Positions 51,333 to 60,356 of a stretch of DNA of 64,000 nt are shown piece after piece; the first letter of the stretch is position 1, and each line of letters opens with the position of its first letter. A model generated the notes under the pieces. The model was not told the origin of the DNA, searched no databases, and was given only the letters and a program-made list of their open reading frames with translations. This stretch comes from Streptomyces sp. CNQ-509 (lineage in GTDB: Bacteria; Actinomycetota; Actinomycetes; Streptomycetales; Streptomycetaceae). The position numbers were made by a program, and so were the translations under genes. The stretch spans positions 6,441,447-6,505,446 of the forward strand of contig NZ_CP011492.1 of assembly GCF_001011035.1 (NCBI RefSeq), in the 5' to 3' direction.

Positions 51333-51602
51333 GCAAGCCACTGTCTCAGACCGCCGCGGACACGCCGTGCGAGCCTGTGGACATCCCGCGCCGACGCCCC
51401 GCGTACGAGACCCCCGGAGGCGACGGCGAACGAGCCCGCCGCGCGCCACCGAAGCCCTCGCACGCACCCGCCGGGACCCTCGCCCGGCGCGCCGCGCCCT
51501 CCGCGTAGTCCGATCGTGACCCTTCCGGGACCCGCCGTCCCGAACCTCCGCGCCCGCCGCCCCGTCGAAGCAGCACAGACCCGACACCTGGGGGGTTCGA
51601 CG

Positions 51603-52571
51603 ATGCCCGCACGTATCAGCACCAGACCCGCGCTCGCCGCCGCGCTGCTCGCCGCCGCACTCGCCGTCGGCGGCTGCTCCGGCAGCGGGGCGGACTCCGC
51701 CGACGGCGGCTCCGCCCGTGACGACGCCAAGGCGCAGGGGGCGGCACCGCGCGAAGACGGCGGCGCCGACGCCGGCGGTGACTCCGCCGACTCGTCCGCA
51801 CCCCGCGGCGGCGCCACCGCCGCCGAGGGCGTCACCCTCGCGCCGCAGGCCCTCGTCCGCACCGCCGCGATCACCATCCGTACCAAGGACCTGGCCGGAG
51901 CCGCCGACTCCGCCCGCACGCTCGCCGAGGGCGCCGGCGGCTACGTCGGCGACGAGTCGACCAGCCAGGAGCCCGGCGCCCCCGCGCGCGCCAGGCTCAC
52001 CCTGCGGGTCCCCGCGGGGGAGTACGACGCCGTCCTCGGCGACCTCGCGGAGCTGGGCCGCGTCGTCGACCGCGACGTGGAGGTGAAGGACGTCACCGAC
52101 GAGGTCGTGGACGTCGACAGCCGGGTACGGTCCCAGCGCGCGAGCGTCGCACGCATCAGGGACCTGATGGACGACGCCACGAAACTCGCTGACGTCGTCA
52201 CCCTGGAGGGGGAACTCGGCACCCGCCAGGCCGACCTGGAAGCGCTCCTCGCCCAGCAGTCCTCGCTCAAGGAGCGCACGGAACTCGGCACGATCACCCT
52301 GGAGCTGCGCCGGCCCGCCGCAGCGCCCCCGGCGGACGAGGACGACGGCACCGGCGTCACCGACGCGCTGGCCGGCGGCTGGGACGCCTTCGTCACGGGC
52401 CTGCGCGGGGTGCTGATCGCCGTTTCCGCGTCGCTGCCCTTCGCCGCGCTCCTCGTCCTGCTCGCCCTTGCCTGGCGGTGGCTGCGCGGCCGGCTGCCGC
52501 GCCGGCACATCGCCCCGCCGCCCAGTCCCTTCCCCGGGCAGCCGACACCCCAGGGCGGCGAGCCGGAGTAA
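51603..52571 (+). CDS. DUF4349 lipoprotein
   Basis: A 322-residue membrane-anchored protein. The signal ends in the lipobox VGGCSGSG, followed by a low-complexity Ala/Gly/Asp linker. The DUF4349 domain (about 78-245) has VRTAAITIRTKDLAGAADSARTLAEGAGGYVGDE and RLTLRVPAGEYDAVLGDLAELGRVVDRDVEVKDVTDEVVDVDSRV, then a coiled-coil-like EGELGTRQADLEALLAQQSSL. One membrane helix (ASLPFAALLVLLALAWRWL) and a basic Pro-rich tail follow. It is thus tethered at both ends. It is divergent from hemY. Function unknown. Confidence 0.87.
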   Translation: MPARISTRPALAAALLAAALAVGGCSGSGADSADGGSARDDAKAQGAAPREDGGADAGGDSADSSAPRGGATAAEGVTLAPQALVRTAAITIRTKDLAGAADSARTLAEGAGGYVGDESTSQEPGAPARARLTLRVPAGEYDAVLGDLAELGRVVDRDVEVKDVTDEVVDVDSRVRSQRASVARIRDLMDDATKLADVVTLEGELGTRQADLEALLAQQSSLKERTELGTITLELRRPAAAPPADEDDGTGVTDALAGGWDAFVTGLRGVLIAVSASLPFAALLVLLALAWRWLRGRLPRRHIAPPPSPFPGQPTPQGGEPE

Positions 52572-52612
52572 CCCGTCGTAGCGTGTCCTGCACGGCGACG
52601 AAAGGGAGCGTC

Positions 52613-54019
52613 ATGGGGGCCAAGCAGCGGATGGTGGTCATCGGCGGCGATGCGGCGGGCATGTCCGCGGCGTCGCAGGCACGCCGGATGCGGACGCCGG
52701 ACGAGCTGGAGATCACCGCGTTCGAGCGCGGCCGGTTCACGTCGTACTCCGCCTGCGGGATCCCGTACTGGGTCGGCGGCGAGGTCCCCGAGCGGGACCA
52801 GCTCATCGCCCGTACCCCGGAGGAGCACCGCGCGCGCGGCATCGACCTGCGGATGCGCACCGAGGTCACGGAGATCGACCTCGACCGGCAGTGCGTCCGC
52901 ACCCGTGCCCTCGACGAGGAGGCCGGCGCACAGGAGCGCTGGCACGGCTTCGACCACCTCGTCATCGCCACCGGCGCCCGGCCGCTGCGCCCGCCGCTGC
53001 CCGGTATCGACGCTCCCGGAGTGCACGGGGTGCAGAGCCTGGACGACGGCCAGGAGCTGCTGGACCGGCTGGAGAAGCAGCAGGTGCGGCACGCGGTCGT
53101 GGTGGGCGCCGGGTACATCGGGGTGGAGATGGCGGAGGCGTTCTGCCACCGCGGGATCCACGTCACCGTGCTGGAACGCGCAGAACAGCCCATGAACACC
53201 CTCGACCCCGACATGGGCGGGCTGGTGCACGAGGCGATGAACGGCAACGGCATCGGGATCGTCACCGGCGCCGAGGTCACCGAGATCCTCACCGGCACGG
53301 ACGGCGAGGTGCGCGGCGTGGCCACGGCCAACGGCGAGTATCCGGCGGACGTCGTCGTCCTGGGCCTCGGAGTGCGCCCGGAGACCGGGCTCGCGCGGGA
53401 CGCGGGGCTGCCGCTGGGCGAGTCCGGCGGGCTGCTGACGGACCTGGCGATGCGGGTGCGGGGGCAGGAGAACGTGTGGGCGGGCGGCGACTGCGTGGAG
53501 GTGCTCGACCTGGTCTCGGGCCGCGAGCGGTACATCCCGCTGGGGACGCACGCCAACAAGCACGGGCAGGTCATCGGCCGCAACGTCGGCGGCGGCTTCG
53601 GCACGTTCCCCGGCGTGGTCGGCACGGCCGTCAGCAAGGTGTGCGATCTGGAGATCGCCCGTACGGGTCTGCTGGAGGCGCAGGCGCGCGAAGTGGGCCT
53701 GCAGTACGTGACGGTGACCATCCGGTCGACCAGCCGCGCCGGTTACTACCCGCGGGCCGCGCTGATGCACGTCAAGATGCTCGCGGAGCGGCGCACGGGG
53801 CGGCTGCTCGGGGTGCAGATCGTCGGCCGCGAGGGCGCGGGCAAGCGCGTGGACATCGCGGCGGTGGCGCTGACGGCGGGCATGACGGTGGAGCAGATGA
53901 CGGCCCTGGACCTGGGGTACGCGCCGCCGTTCTCGCCGGTGTGGGACCCGGTGCTGGTCGCGGCGCGCAAGGCGGCGGCGGCCGTCGCGGAGGACGCACG
54001 TGAGACAGACGGCGGCTGA
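52613..54019 (+). CDS. CoA-disulfide reductase-like flavoprotein
   Basis: A 468-residue FAD/NAD(P) oxidoreductase. VVIGGDAAGMSAASQARR is the FAD loop. SYSACGIPYWVGG holds the single redox Cys typical of CoA-disulfide reductase and NADH oxidases. VVVGAGYIGVEMAEAF is the NAD(P) loop, and a C-terminal dimerisation domain follows (GLQYVTVTIRSTSRAGYYP, DIAAVALTAGMTVEQM, YAPPFSPVWDPV). The two Tyr near the end fit CoADR. CoA disulfide is a relevant thiol store in bacteria without glutathione, though actinomycetes chiefly use mycothiol. A NADH oxidase role is the alternative. ATG 52613 follows AAAGGGAG. Confidence 0.85.
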   Translation: MGAKQRMVVIGGDAAGMSAASQARRMRTPDELEITAFERGRFTSYSACGIPYWVGGEVPERDQLIARTPEEHRARGIDLRMRTEVTEIDLDRQCVRTRALDEEAGAQERWHGFDHLVIATGARPLRPPLPGIDAPGVHGVQSLDDGQELLDRLEKQQVRHAVVVGAGYIGVEMAEAFCHRGIHVTVLERAEQPMNTLDPDMGGLVHEAMNGNGIGIVTGAEVTEILTGTDGEVRGVATANGEYPADVVVLGLGVRPETGLARDAGLPLGESGGLLTDLAMRVRGQENVWAGGDCVEVLDLVSGRERYIPLGTHANKHGQVIGRNVGGGFGTFPGVVGTAVSKVCDLEIARTGLLEAQAREVGLQYVTVTIRSTSRAGYYPRAALMHVKMLAERRTGRLLGVQIVGREGAGKRVDIAAVALTAGMTVEQMTALDLGYAPPFSPVWDPVLVAARKAAAAVAEDARETDGG

Positions 54020-54031
54020 CGCGACGGCGGC

Positions 54032-54067
54032 CCGGCTCGCCCGGCCTGTACGGGCCGGGCGAGCCGG
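54032..54067 (+). terminator. Terminator after the CoA-disulfide reductase-like gene
   Basis: CCGGCTCGCCCGGCC (54032-54046) and its perfect 15-bp complement (54053-54067) with a 6-base loop, 12 bp after the stop. Confidence 0.85.
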
Positions 54068-54212
54068 ATCCGGGAGCCGCTGCTCGGCGGCACGCTGGTG
54101 GCGCTGGGCGTGCGGGGTGGCGGAGTAGCGGCGCCGGCCGCGCCCGCGCCCGTATGCGCGCGTGCACCGCGAGGGGCGTCTTACGCGCGCGTGCCCGTAC
54201 GGCCGCCGCGGG

Positions 54213-54965
54213 TCAGCCGGTACGGAGCGCGGGGTGGTCGGCGACGACCGTGCAACTGCCCGCCGCGATCTCCGTGTACCCGGCGTCCCTGACCACCGGC
54301 AGCCCGCTCGCGACCAGCTCCGCCCAGTGCTCCGGCGCGGCCGTGCGGACGGCGAGGGGGAAGCCGGCGGCGCGCCAGGCCGCGCGCTCCTCGTCGCCCA
54401 GCTCCCACCAGGCGAGCTGGGCGCCGTGGCCCGCCTGGGCCATGGCCTTGCCCGCGGTCATGCCGAGCCCCGTCGCCAGCCACAGCACCGGGACGCCGGC
54501 CGGGGGCGGGGAAGGGGGCTCGGGATCGTCGAGGTCGGTGCCGGAGACCTGGAGCCGGGCGAGGTCCTTGGGCCAGCCGTCGAGCGGTACGGGCGGGAAG
54601 ACCCGCACCTCGGCGGCACCGGGCCCGGGGGCCGGGCCGTCCGCAGCGCCCCCGCCGGCCGCCGACGTCACCGTGATCCCGGGCAGCGCCTCCGCCCGGC
54701 GCCACTCCGCGCCCCGGGCCCGCCGCACCACCTTGCGGATCCGCGCGTCCTGCCAGTCCCGTACCGCCCGGGCCCAGGGGCCCTCGCCCGTGCTGCGCTC
54801 GTCCGCCAGCAGGACCAGCACCGCCCGCGCCGCCGTCTGGAGGGCGTCGGTGCGCGTGGGCGGGCCGGTGCGCTCGATGCGTACGACGAGGGGGAGGACG
54901 AACTGCGGCAGGTCGTCGCGGCTCACCGCCTCGTGCTGGAAGGGGCTGGTCTCGGTGCCGGTCAC
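54213..54965 (-). CDS. Peptidyl-tRNA hydrolase PTH2-domain protein
   Basis: A 250-residue protein. The C-terminal part (about 158-250) resembles the PTH2 family: LWLATGLGMTAGKAMAQAGHGAQLAWWEL holds the Lys and AQxGHG motif, and SGLPVVRDAGYTEIAAGSCTVVAD the second half. The N-terminal 150 residues are a less conserved region that carries RDDLPQFVLPLVVRIERT and PVPLDGWPKDLARLQVSG. The usual PTH2 alone is about 115-120 residues, so this is a longer variant found in Streptomyces. The start is placed at GTG 54965. Peptidyl-tRNA recycling is plausible, but activity needs proof because the ordinary Pth is elsewhere. Confidence 0.75.
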   Translation of the reverse strand: MTGTETSPFQHEAVSRDDLPQFVLPLVVRIERTGPPTRTDALQTAARAVLVLLADERSTGEGPWARAVRDWQDARIRKVVRRARGAEWRRAEALPGITVTSAAGGGAADGPAPGPGAAEVRVFPPVPLDGWPKDLARLQVSGTDLDDPEPPSPPPAGVPVLWLATGLGMTAGKAMAQAGHGAQLAWWELGDEERAAWRAAGFPLAVRTAAPEHWAELVASGLPVVRDAGYTEIAAGSCTVVADHPALRTG

Positions 54966-55031
54966 ACGATCAAGTGTGCCAGGGGCGCAGCCCGCTTGGC
55001 GGAGGAAGGGATTCCGGCGGATCATGCCCGT

Positions 55032-55709
55032 ATGCGCAGTGATTTGTTCGCTAAGGAAAACATGGCCGAGCCTGCCACGCAGGTCGGCATGACTCTGCAG
55101 AACGCCAAGTCGATCAAGTACGCCGTCAACGGCGAGTGCCTGGCCCGGCAGGGCGCGATGATCGCCTACCGGGGCAATCTGCAGTTCGAGAAGAAGGGCC
55201 AGGGGGCGGGGCAGTTCCTCAAGCGCGCGGTCACCGGCGAGGGCCTGGCGCTCATGTCGGTGAAGGGGCAGGGAGAGTGCTGGTTCGCGCTGAGCGCGGC
55301 CAACTGCTTCATCCTGGACTTCGACCAGCCGAACGACAGCCTCACGCTCAACGGGCGCAACGTGCTGTGCTTCGACTCGACGCTGTCGTACGACATCAAG
55401 GTGGTCAAGGGCGCGGGCATGGCGGGCGGCGGGCTGTTCAACAGCGTCTTCACCGGCCAGGGCCGGCTGGGCGTGGTGTGCGACGGCACCCCGATCGTCA
55501 TCCCCGTCTCGCCTGGCTATCCGGTCTTCGTCGACACCGACGCCGTCGTCGGCTGGAGCACCCAGCTCCAGACGGGGCTGCACCGCTCGCAGAGCTTCGG
55601 GTCGATGATCCGCGGCGGCTCCGGCGAGGTCATGCAGCTCCGGCTGGACGGCGAGGGCTTCGTCGTGGTGCGGCCGAGCGAGACCGGCGCGGGGGCGCCC
55701 ACCGGGTGA
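55032..55709 (+). CDS. AIM24 family protein
   Basis: A 225-residue protein of the AIM24/TRAP-like beta-fold family. NAKSIKYAVNGECLARQGAMIAYRGNLQFEKK, LMSVKGQGECWFALSAANCFILDF and GLFNSVFTGQGRLGVVCDGTPIVIPV are family segments. There are no membrane helices, and the protein probably forms a trimer-like assembly. Bacterial members are unassigned; some lie near tellurium- and stress-related genes. ATG 55032 gives the residues seen in Streptomyces orthologues (RSDLFAKEN). ATG 55062, with AAGGA in front, is an alternative. Confidence 0.85.
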   Translation: MRSDLFAKENMAEPATQVGMTLQNAKSIKYAVNGECLARQGAMIAYRGNLQFEKKGQGAGQFLKRAVTGEGLALMSVKGQGECWFALSAANCFILDFDQPNDSLTLNGRNVLCFDSTLSYDIKVVKGAGMAGGGLFNSVFTGQGRLGVVCDGTPIVIPVSPGYPVFVDTDAVVGWSTQLQTGLHRSQSFGSMIRGGSGEVMQLRLDGEGFVVVRPSETGAGAPTG

Positions 55710-55717
55710 CCGGGGAC

Positions 55718-55750
55718 GCCGCGGCGGGGGGGCGAGGGTGCCGCCGCGGC
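55718..55750. terminator. Hairpin between AIM24 and the deacetylase gene
   Basis: GCCGCGGCGG (55718-55727) pairs with CCGCCGCGGC (55741-55750). It lies between convergent genes and can serve both. Confidence 0.65.
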
Positions 55751-55766
55751 CCGTCCCGTACGGGCC

Positions 55767-56720
55767 TCAGCGCGCCGCCATCAGCTCGGAGACCCTGGCG
55801 AAGCCGTAGCCGCGCCGGCGCAGCTCCGGCACGATCTCGCGCACCGCCTGCTCGGTGACCGGCGCCGCGCTGCGCGTGACGTGCAGGACCACCACGGAAC
55901 CCGGCCGCACCCGCGTCAGCACCTCCTCCGCCACCGCGCCCGGGTCGGTGGCGAACGCGTCGCCGCTGGGGACGTCCCACTGCACGGCGGTCACGCCCGT
56001 CGGGGCGAGGGCGCGCAGCGCCGCGTCGTCGTAACAGCCGCCGGGGAAGCGGAAGTACGGGACGGGCGCGGGCACGCCCGCGCGGCGCAGTTCGGCGAAG
56101 GTCCGCTCGACCTCGGCGCGCATGGTGCCGGGGTCGACCCCGGGCAGGCCGTAGCAGGGGGTGGCGAAGGCGCGATGGCTGTAGGAGTGGTTGGCCACCT
56201 CGAAGAGGGGGTCGCGGCCGATGGCGCGGGCCTGGCCGGGGTAGCGGGCGGCCCAGGTGCCGGTCATGAAGACGGTCGCGGGCACCTTCAGCTGCCGTAG
56301 CGCGGCGATGAGACCGGGGTTGTCGAACCGCTCGCCGGCGTCGGCGCGGTCGTGCTGGTCGGCCATCATGTCGGCGTCGAAGGTGAGCGCGACGCGCTTG
56401 CCGCCCACGCCCCCGCGCGCGCCGTGCCGCCACACCGGCGCGAGCCCCGCGCGGGCCGCCTTGGCCTCCCCGTGCGCCTTCTCGCGCGCCCCGCCGCGCG
56501 CCTCGCGCAGGGTCCCGCCCCGGGCCCCGCCCTCCGGCTCCTTCGGCGGTCGCGCCGTCCCGTACGCGGCCGGGTGGTCGCTGTGCTCCCGGGCCGCGGG
56601 CGCGCCGACCGGTGCCGGGGGAGCGGAGGGCGCGGACGGCTGGGCGCACGCCGGGAGGAAGAGGGCGAGCAGCGCGACGAGGGCCGCGCGGGCGGGGCGC
56701 GGGCGCCGGAAGTCGATCAT
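55767..56720 (-). CDS. Polysaccharide deacetylase lipoprotein (NodB fold)
   Basis: A 317-residue exported protein. The lipobox FLPACAQ (Cys near residue 26) is followed by an Ala/Gly/Arg-rich linker to about 105. The NodB domain has RVALTFDADMM with the catalytic and metal Asp pair, EVANHSYSHRAF with the two metal His, and PYFRFPGGCYDD and VVVLHVTR. These would bind Zn2+ and remove acetyl groups from cell-wall or chitin-like sugar. The linker sets the domain beyond the membrane. The start at 56720 is next to a hairpin belonging to the phosphatase gene. Confidence 0.88.
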   Translation of the reverse strand: MIDFRRPRPARAALVALLALFLPACAQPSAPSAPPAPVGAPAAREHSDHPAAYGTARPPKEPEGGARGGTLREARGGAREKAHGEAKAARAGLAPVWRHGARGGVGGKRVALTFDADMMADQHDRADAGERFDNPGLIAALRQLKVPATVFMTGTWAARYPGQARAIGRDPLFEVANHSYSHRAFATPCYGLPGVDPGTMRAEVERTFAELRRAGVPAPVPYFRFPGGCYDDAALRALAPTGVTAVQWDVPSGDAFATDPGAVAEEVLTRVRPGSVVVLHVTRSAAPVTEQAVREIVPELRRRGYGFARVSELMAAR

Positions 56721-56795
56721 GCGGGGAGCGTAAGAGCGCTTCCGGGGGCGCGCGCGCCGGAGCGAGCGCCCGGGTGAACGGGCTACGACACGCCG

Positions 56796-56851
56796 CGGCG
56801 CCGGCCCGGCGGCGGACGGGTCTGAACCGGTCCTCCGCCGGGCCGGCGCCG
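56796..56851 (-). terminator. Terminator of the PhoX-like gene
   Basis: A perfect 17-bp stem: CGGCGCCGGCCCGGCGG (56796-56812) and its complement (56835-56851) with a 22-base loop, 47 bp past the stop on the minus strand. Confidence 0.8.
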
Positions 56852-56897
56852 GGCGCCGTGCCGATGCCGCCTCGTGCGGCGCTACCTGCCGGGCGGG

Positions 56898-58259
56898 CTA
56901 CCGCCAGGGGCCGGTGATGGCGAACGTGGTGCCGGGCGCGTAGCAGTTCACGTACATCGTCCGGCCGTTCGGCGAGAAGGTGACGCCGGCGAACTCGCCG
57001 TACTCCGGGTCCTCCGCGCTGCCCGTGTTCTGCCGGTTGCGCGCCACCGCGAAGACCTCGCCGCGCCGCGAGACCCCGTACACGTGCTGCTCGCCGCCGC
57101 CGTCCTCGCAGAGGAAGAGGCCGCCCGTCGGCGACAGGGCGATGTTGTCGGGGGACTCGCCGGGGGTGTCGACGCCGTGGTCGGGGCCGAAGCGGATGAC
57201 GAGCTTCAGCTCGTTGGTCCGCGGGGTGTAGCGCCACACCTGGCCGAAGTGGTCGCCGCCCGAGCCCTCGGAAGACTTGGCGAAGCTGGAGACGAAGTAG
57301 ACCGACGTGCCGCCCCAGTAGCAGCCCTCCAGCTTCTGCGCGTGCGACATGGGGCGCCCGAAGTCCTGGTGGCGGATCGAGGTCTCGGCCGCCAGCGGGT
57401 CGGGGACCTCGATCCACTCGACGTTGTCGAACGTGGTGCCGATCTCCTCGACCACCGACAGATCCGGCACGTCCGGCACCCGCATGGCCTGCAGCTCGCC
57501 GCCGGCCCGCAGGGAGCCGAGGCCGCCCTTGGGCTTCTTCGGCAGGAAGCGGTAGAAGAGCCCGAACGGATGCTGGAAGGCGTCCTCCGTCTCGTAGACG
57601 ACGCCGTTGGACGGGTCGAAGGCGACGGCCTCGTGCTGGAAGCGGCCCATCGCGGTGAGCGGCTCGGCGCCGCTCTCGTGCGGGTCGACGGGGTCGACCT
57701 CGAAGATGAAGCCGTGGTCCTTGGTGTACCCGTTGGTGCCGGCCTTGTCCTCGGTCTCCTCGCAGGTCAGCCAGGTGCCCCAGAGGCTGGGCCCGCCGGC
57801 GCAGTTGACCGCGGTGCCGGCGATGCCGACGCGCTCGCCCTCGAGTTCGCCGTCCCTGCCGACCTCCAGCACGGTGCAGCCGCCCATGCCCATCGGGTCG
57901 TACGTGAGGCCGTCGACGGCGGGGACGCGGTGGGTCGCGGTGGGGCGGTTCTCGTGGTTGCGGACGAGCCGGACGTCTCCGCCGCGGGCGCGGAAGGCGG
58001 CCATGCCGTCGTGGTTGCTGGGCACGGCGCCCTCGCCGGAGAGCAGTTGGTCGCCCTCGCGGGAGAGCACCCGGTACTCGAAGCCCTTGGGGAGGTCGAG
58101 GAGGCCGTTGGGGTCGGGGACGAGCGGGCCGTAGCCGGCGTCCTGCGGGGCGTGCGCGGCGGCGGTGCCGGCGTACAGCTCGGAGACGCTTCCGGTGAAG
58201 GCGATGCCGGCGCCCAGCGCGCCGGTACGGGCGAGAACCTGACGTCGTGTTGCAGCCAT
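56898..58259 (-). CDS. PhoX-like (DUF839) Tat-exported phosphatase
   Basis: A 453-residue exported protein. It begins AATRRQVLARTGALGAG, a Tat signal with twin Arg, then a DUF839 beta-propeller: LVRNHENRPT, GGCTVLEVGRDG, WGTWLTCEETEDKAG, GRFQHEAVAFDP and FLCEDGGGEQHVYG. The Glu/Asp and His residues in these repeats match the Ca/Fe metal site of PhoX alkaline phosphatases. The start is taken at 58259, the first residue of the Tat signal. The next upstream Met has no reason to be used. A PHO box lies 63-81 bp before it, so it is likely induced by phosphate starvation through PhoP (inference). Confidence 0.88.
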   Translation of the reverse strand: MAATRRQVLARTGALGAGIAFTGSVSELYAGTAAAHAPQDAGYGPLVPDPNGLLDLPKGFEYRVLSREGDQLLSGEGAVPSNHDGMAAFRARGGDVRLVRNHENRPTATHRVPAVDGLTYDPMGMGGCTVLEVGRDGELEGERVGIAGTAVNCAGGPSLWGTWLTCEETEDKAGTNGYTKDHGFIFEVDPVDPHESGAEPLTAMGRFQHEAVAFDPSNGVVYETEDAFQHPFGLFYRFLPKKPKGGLGSLRAGGELQAMRVPDVPDLSVVEEIGTTFDNVEWIEVPDPLAAETSIRHQDFGRPMSHAQKLEGCYWGGTSVYFVSSFAKSSEGSGGDHFGQVWRYTPRTNELKLVIRFGPDHGVDTPGESPDNIALSPTGGLFLCEDGGGEQHVYGVSRRGEVFAVARNRQNTGSAEDPEYGEFAGVTFSPNGRTMYVNCYAPGTTFAITGPWR

Positions 58260-58321
58260 GCGGAAAGACCAACTCCCTGCTGACGGACAGGAAAACGGTG
58301 ACCCGACCGTGTGTACCACTC

Positions 58322-58340
58322 GGTGAACTGAAAGTGAACC
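58322..58340 (-). promoter_or_regulatory. PHO box of the PhoX-like gene
   Basis: On the minus strand the sequence reads GTTCACTTTCAGTTCACCG: two GTTCAC units exactly 11 bp apart, as in Streptomyces PhoP sites (consensus GTTCACC repeats). It sits 63-81 bp before the start of a phosphatase gene, where PhoP activation is expected. Confidence 0.75.
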
Positions 58341-58362
58341 AGGTGAGAGGTGTGTGAAGGGT

Positions 58363-59517
58363 CTACTCCTGTGGCGGCAGTGTGCCGCTGCTGCCGCCGA
58401 CCGCCGCGGAGTCGTCCGTGCTGTCCCGTTTTTCCACGTCAGAGCGGGCGTCGCGGGCCAGCGCGGTGAGCCGGGATATCGCGCGAAAGTACTTCTTGCG
58501 GTACCCGCCGGCGAGCATGTCGTCGCCGAAGAGCCGGTCGAACGGCACGCCGGAGGCGAGCACGGGTATCTCCCGGTCGTACAGCCGGTCCGCGAGCACC
58601 ACGAGCCGCAGCGCCGTCGCCTCGTCGGCCACCGGCCGCACGCCGGTCAGGCAGACGGTGCGTACGCCGTCGGTGAGCGCGCCGTAGCGGCTGGGGTGGA
58701 CCCGCGCGAGGTGGCCGAGGAGGTCGGGGAAGGCGTCGAGCGTCGCCCCGGGGACGGTGTGGGCGGCGCGGCCGACGGCTTCGTCGGTCAGCGGGGCGGG
58801 GGCTGCTGGCAGCCCGCGGTGGCGGTAGTCCTCGCCGTCGATGCGCAGCGGGCGGAAGCGGTCCGCCAGGCCCTGTATCTCGCGCAGGAAGTCGGCCGCG
58901 GCGAAGCGGCCCTCGCCCAGCTTGCCCGGCAGGGTGTTGGAGGTGGCGGCCAGCGCGACGCCGGAGTCGACGAGCTTGCCGAGGAGGCTGGAGACCAGCA
59001 CGGTGTCGCCGGGGTCGTCCAGCTCGAACTCGTCGATGCACAGCAGCCGGTGGTCCCCGAGGGTGCGTACCGTCTGCTGGAAGCCCAGCGCGCCCACCAG
59101 GTTCGTCAGCTCGACGAAGGTGCAGAAGCCCTTCAGCTCGGGCGCCGCCTCGGTGGCGTGCCAGAGGGAGGCCAGCAGGTGCGTCTTGCCGACGCCGAAG
59201 CCGCCGTCCAGATACACCCCGCGCGGCCCGGCGGGCTCCTTCGGCGCCCGCCGCCACCAGGGCCGCCGGCCGCCCACCGCGGTGGCGCCGCCGCCGAGCC
59301 CGGCGGCGAAGGCGGCGAGGGCGCGTACGGCCTCCGCCTGACTGGGGCGGGCCGGGTCCGGCACGTACGTCGAGAAGCGCACCGCGTCGAAGCGCGGCGG
59401 CGGCACCAGCTCGGCGACCAGCCGTTCGGCGGGCACGCGCGGCTCGCGGCCGGTGAGCACGCCCGGGGCTATGCCGCCGGGCGTGTCGGCGATGGAGGCG
59501 GAGGCGGAAGGGGACAC
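58363..59517 (-). CDS. zapE: AFG1/ZapE-like ATPase
   Basis: A 384-residue ATPase of the AFG1/ZapE family. RGVYLDGGFGVGKTHLLASLW has the Walker A, HRLLCIDEFELDDPGDTVLVSSLL the Walker B, and ATSNTLPGKLGEGRF sensor I. YDREIPVLASGVPFDRLFGDDMLAGGYRKKYFRAISRL is the family C-terminus. ZapE contacts the division ring in proteobacteria, and eukaryotic AFG1 acts on mitochondrial proteins. GTG 59517 is chosen, giving a protein that starts SPSASASIAD; a longer reading is not supported. It diverges from the RibD-like gene 65 bp away, so the two share a promoter region. Confidence 0.88.
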   Translation of the reverse strand: MSPSASASIADTPGGIAPGVLTGREPRVPAERLVAELVPPPRFDAVRFSTYVPDPARPSQAEAVRALAAFAAGLGGGATAVGGRRPWWRRAPKEPAGPRGVYLDGGFGVGKTHLLASLWHATEAAPELKGFCTFVELTNLVGALGFQQTVRTLGDHRLLCIDEFELDDPGDTVLVSSLLGKLVDSGVALAATSNTLPGKLGEGRFAAADFLREIQGLADRFRPLRIDGEDYRHRGLPAAPAPLTDEAVGRAAHTVPGATLDAFPDLLGHLARVHPSRYGALTDGVRTVCLTGVRPVADEATALRLVVLADRLYDREIPVLASGVPFDRLFGDDMLAGGYRKKYFRAISRLTALARDARSDVEKRDSTDDSAAVGGSSGTLPPQE

Positions 59518-59582
59518 GTTCTCACTGTACGGTCGATGCCTCGGCAAGCCGTACACCAGTACGTCATGCCACACTGCCGCAT

Positions 59583-60350
59583 ATGCGCCGCCTGCTGCCC
59601 GTACCCGCAGATCCGTCCGCCCTCGCCGACCGCGAGTGGTCCCTGGACGAACTCGCGGACGCCTACGCATACCCCCCGGGGGACGGCGTCTGGCTGCGGG
59701 CCAACATGGTCAGCTCCGTCGACGGCGCCGCGGCCTTCGACGGGCGCTCCCAGCCGCTGTCGTCCCCGGCGGACATGCGCCTCTTCGGCGTGCTGCGGGC
59801 GCTGGCCGACGTGGTGGTCGTGGGTGCAGAAACGGTACGCCTGGAGGGGTACCGGCCGGCCCGCGTCCGCGAGGCGTTCGCCGCCCGCAGGGCCGTGGCG
59901 GGCCAGACCCCCGCGCCGCCCGTCGCGGTCCTCACCGCCTCCTTCGACCTGGACTTCTCGCTGCCGCTCTTCACCGCGCCGGCCGTGCCGACGCTGCTGC
60001 TCACGGGCGCACAGGCGCCCGCGGAGCGGGTCGCCGCGGCCCGGGCGGCGGGGGTGGAGGTCGTGGTCGCGGGGGAGGGCCGGGGCGCAGACCCGGCGGC
60101 GGCCGTCGCCGCGCTCGCGGAGCGCGGGCACCGGCGGCTGCTGACGGAGGGCGGCCCCTCGGCGCTGGGCCGCTTCGCCCGGGCGGGGGTGCTCGACGAG
60201 CTGTGCCTGACCCTGGCGCCCCGGGTGGCGCTGGGAGACGGGCCCCGGATCATGCACGGCACCGCCTCGGCGGCGGAGCCGCTGGGCCTCGGCCTGGAGT
60301 CGGTCATGGAGGAGGCCGGCTTCCTGTTCACGCGTTACCGTCGGTTCTGA
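59583..60350 (+). CDS. RibD C-terminal-type pyrimidine reductase
   Basis: A 255-residue stand-alone reductase domain (DHFR-like fold). LRANMVSSVDGAAAFDGRSQPLSSPADMRLFGVLRALADVVVVGAETVRLEGY is the family motif, with the NADPH site in GVEVVVAG and RRLLTEGGPSALGRFARAGVLDELCLTLAPRVALGDGP. It lacks the deaminase domain of RibD. Such proteins reduce flavin precursors or related pyrimidines, and the actual substrate is unknown. ATG 59583 lies 65 bp from the divergent ATPase gene. Confidence 0.88.
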   Translation: MRRLLPVPADPSALADREWSLDELADAYAYPPGDGVWLRANMVSSVDGAAAFDGRSQPLSSPADMRLFGVLRALADVVVVGAETVRLEGYRPARVREAFAARRAVAGQTPAPPVAVLTASFDLDFSLPLFTAPAVPTLLLTGAQAPAERVAAARAAGVEVVVAGEGRGADPAAAVAALAERGHRRLLTEGGPSALGRFARAGVLDELCLTLAPRVALGDGPRIMHGTASAAEPLGLGLESVMEEAGFLFTRYRRF

Positions 60351-60356
60351 CAATCT

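Noticed and set aside
54068..54212. Remnant of a gene reading PLLGGTLVALGVRGG
   Set aside because: Too short and too simple in composition to support as a pseudogene.
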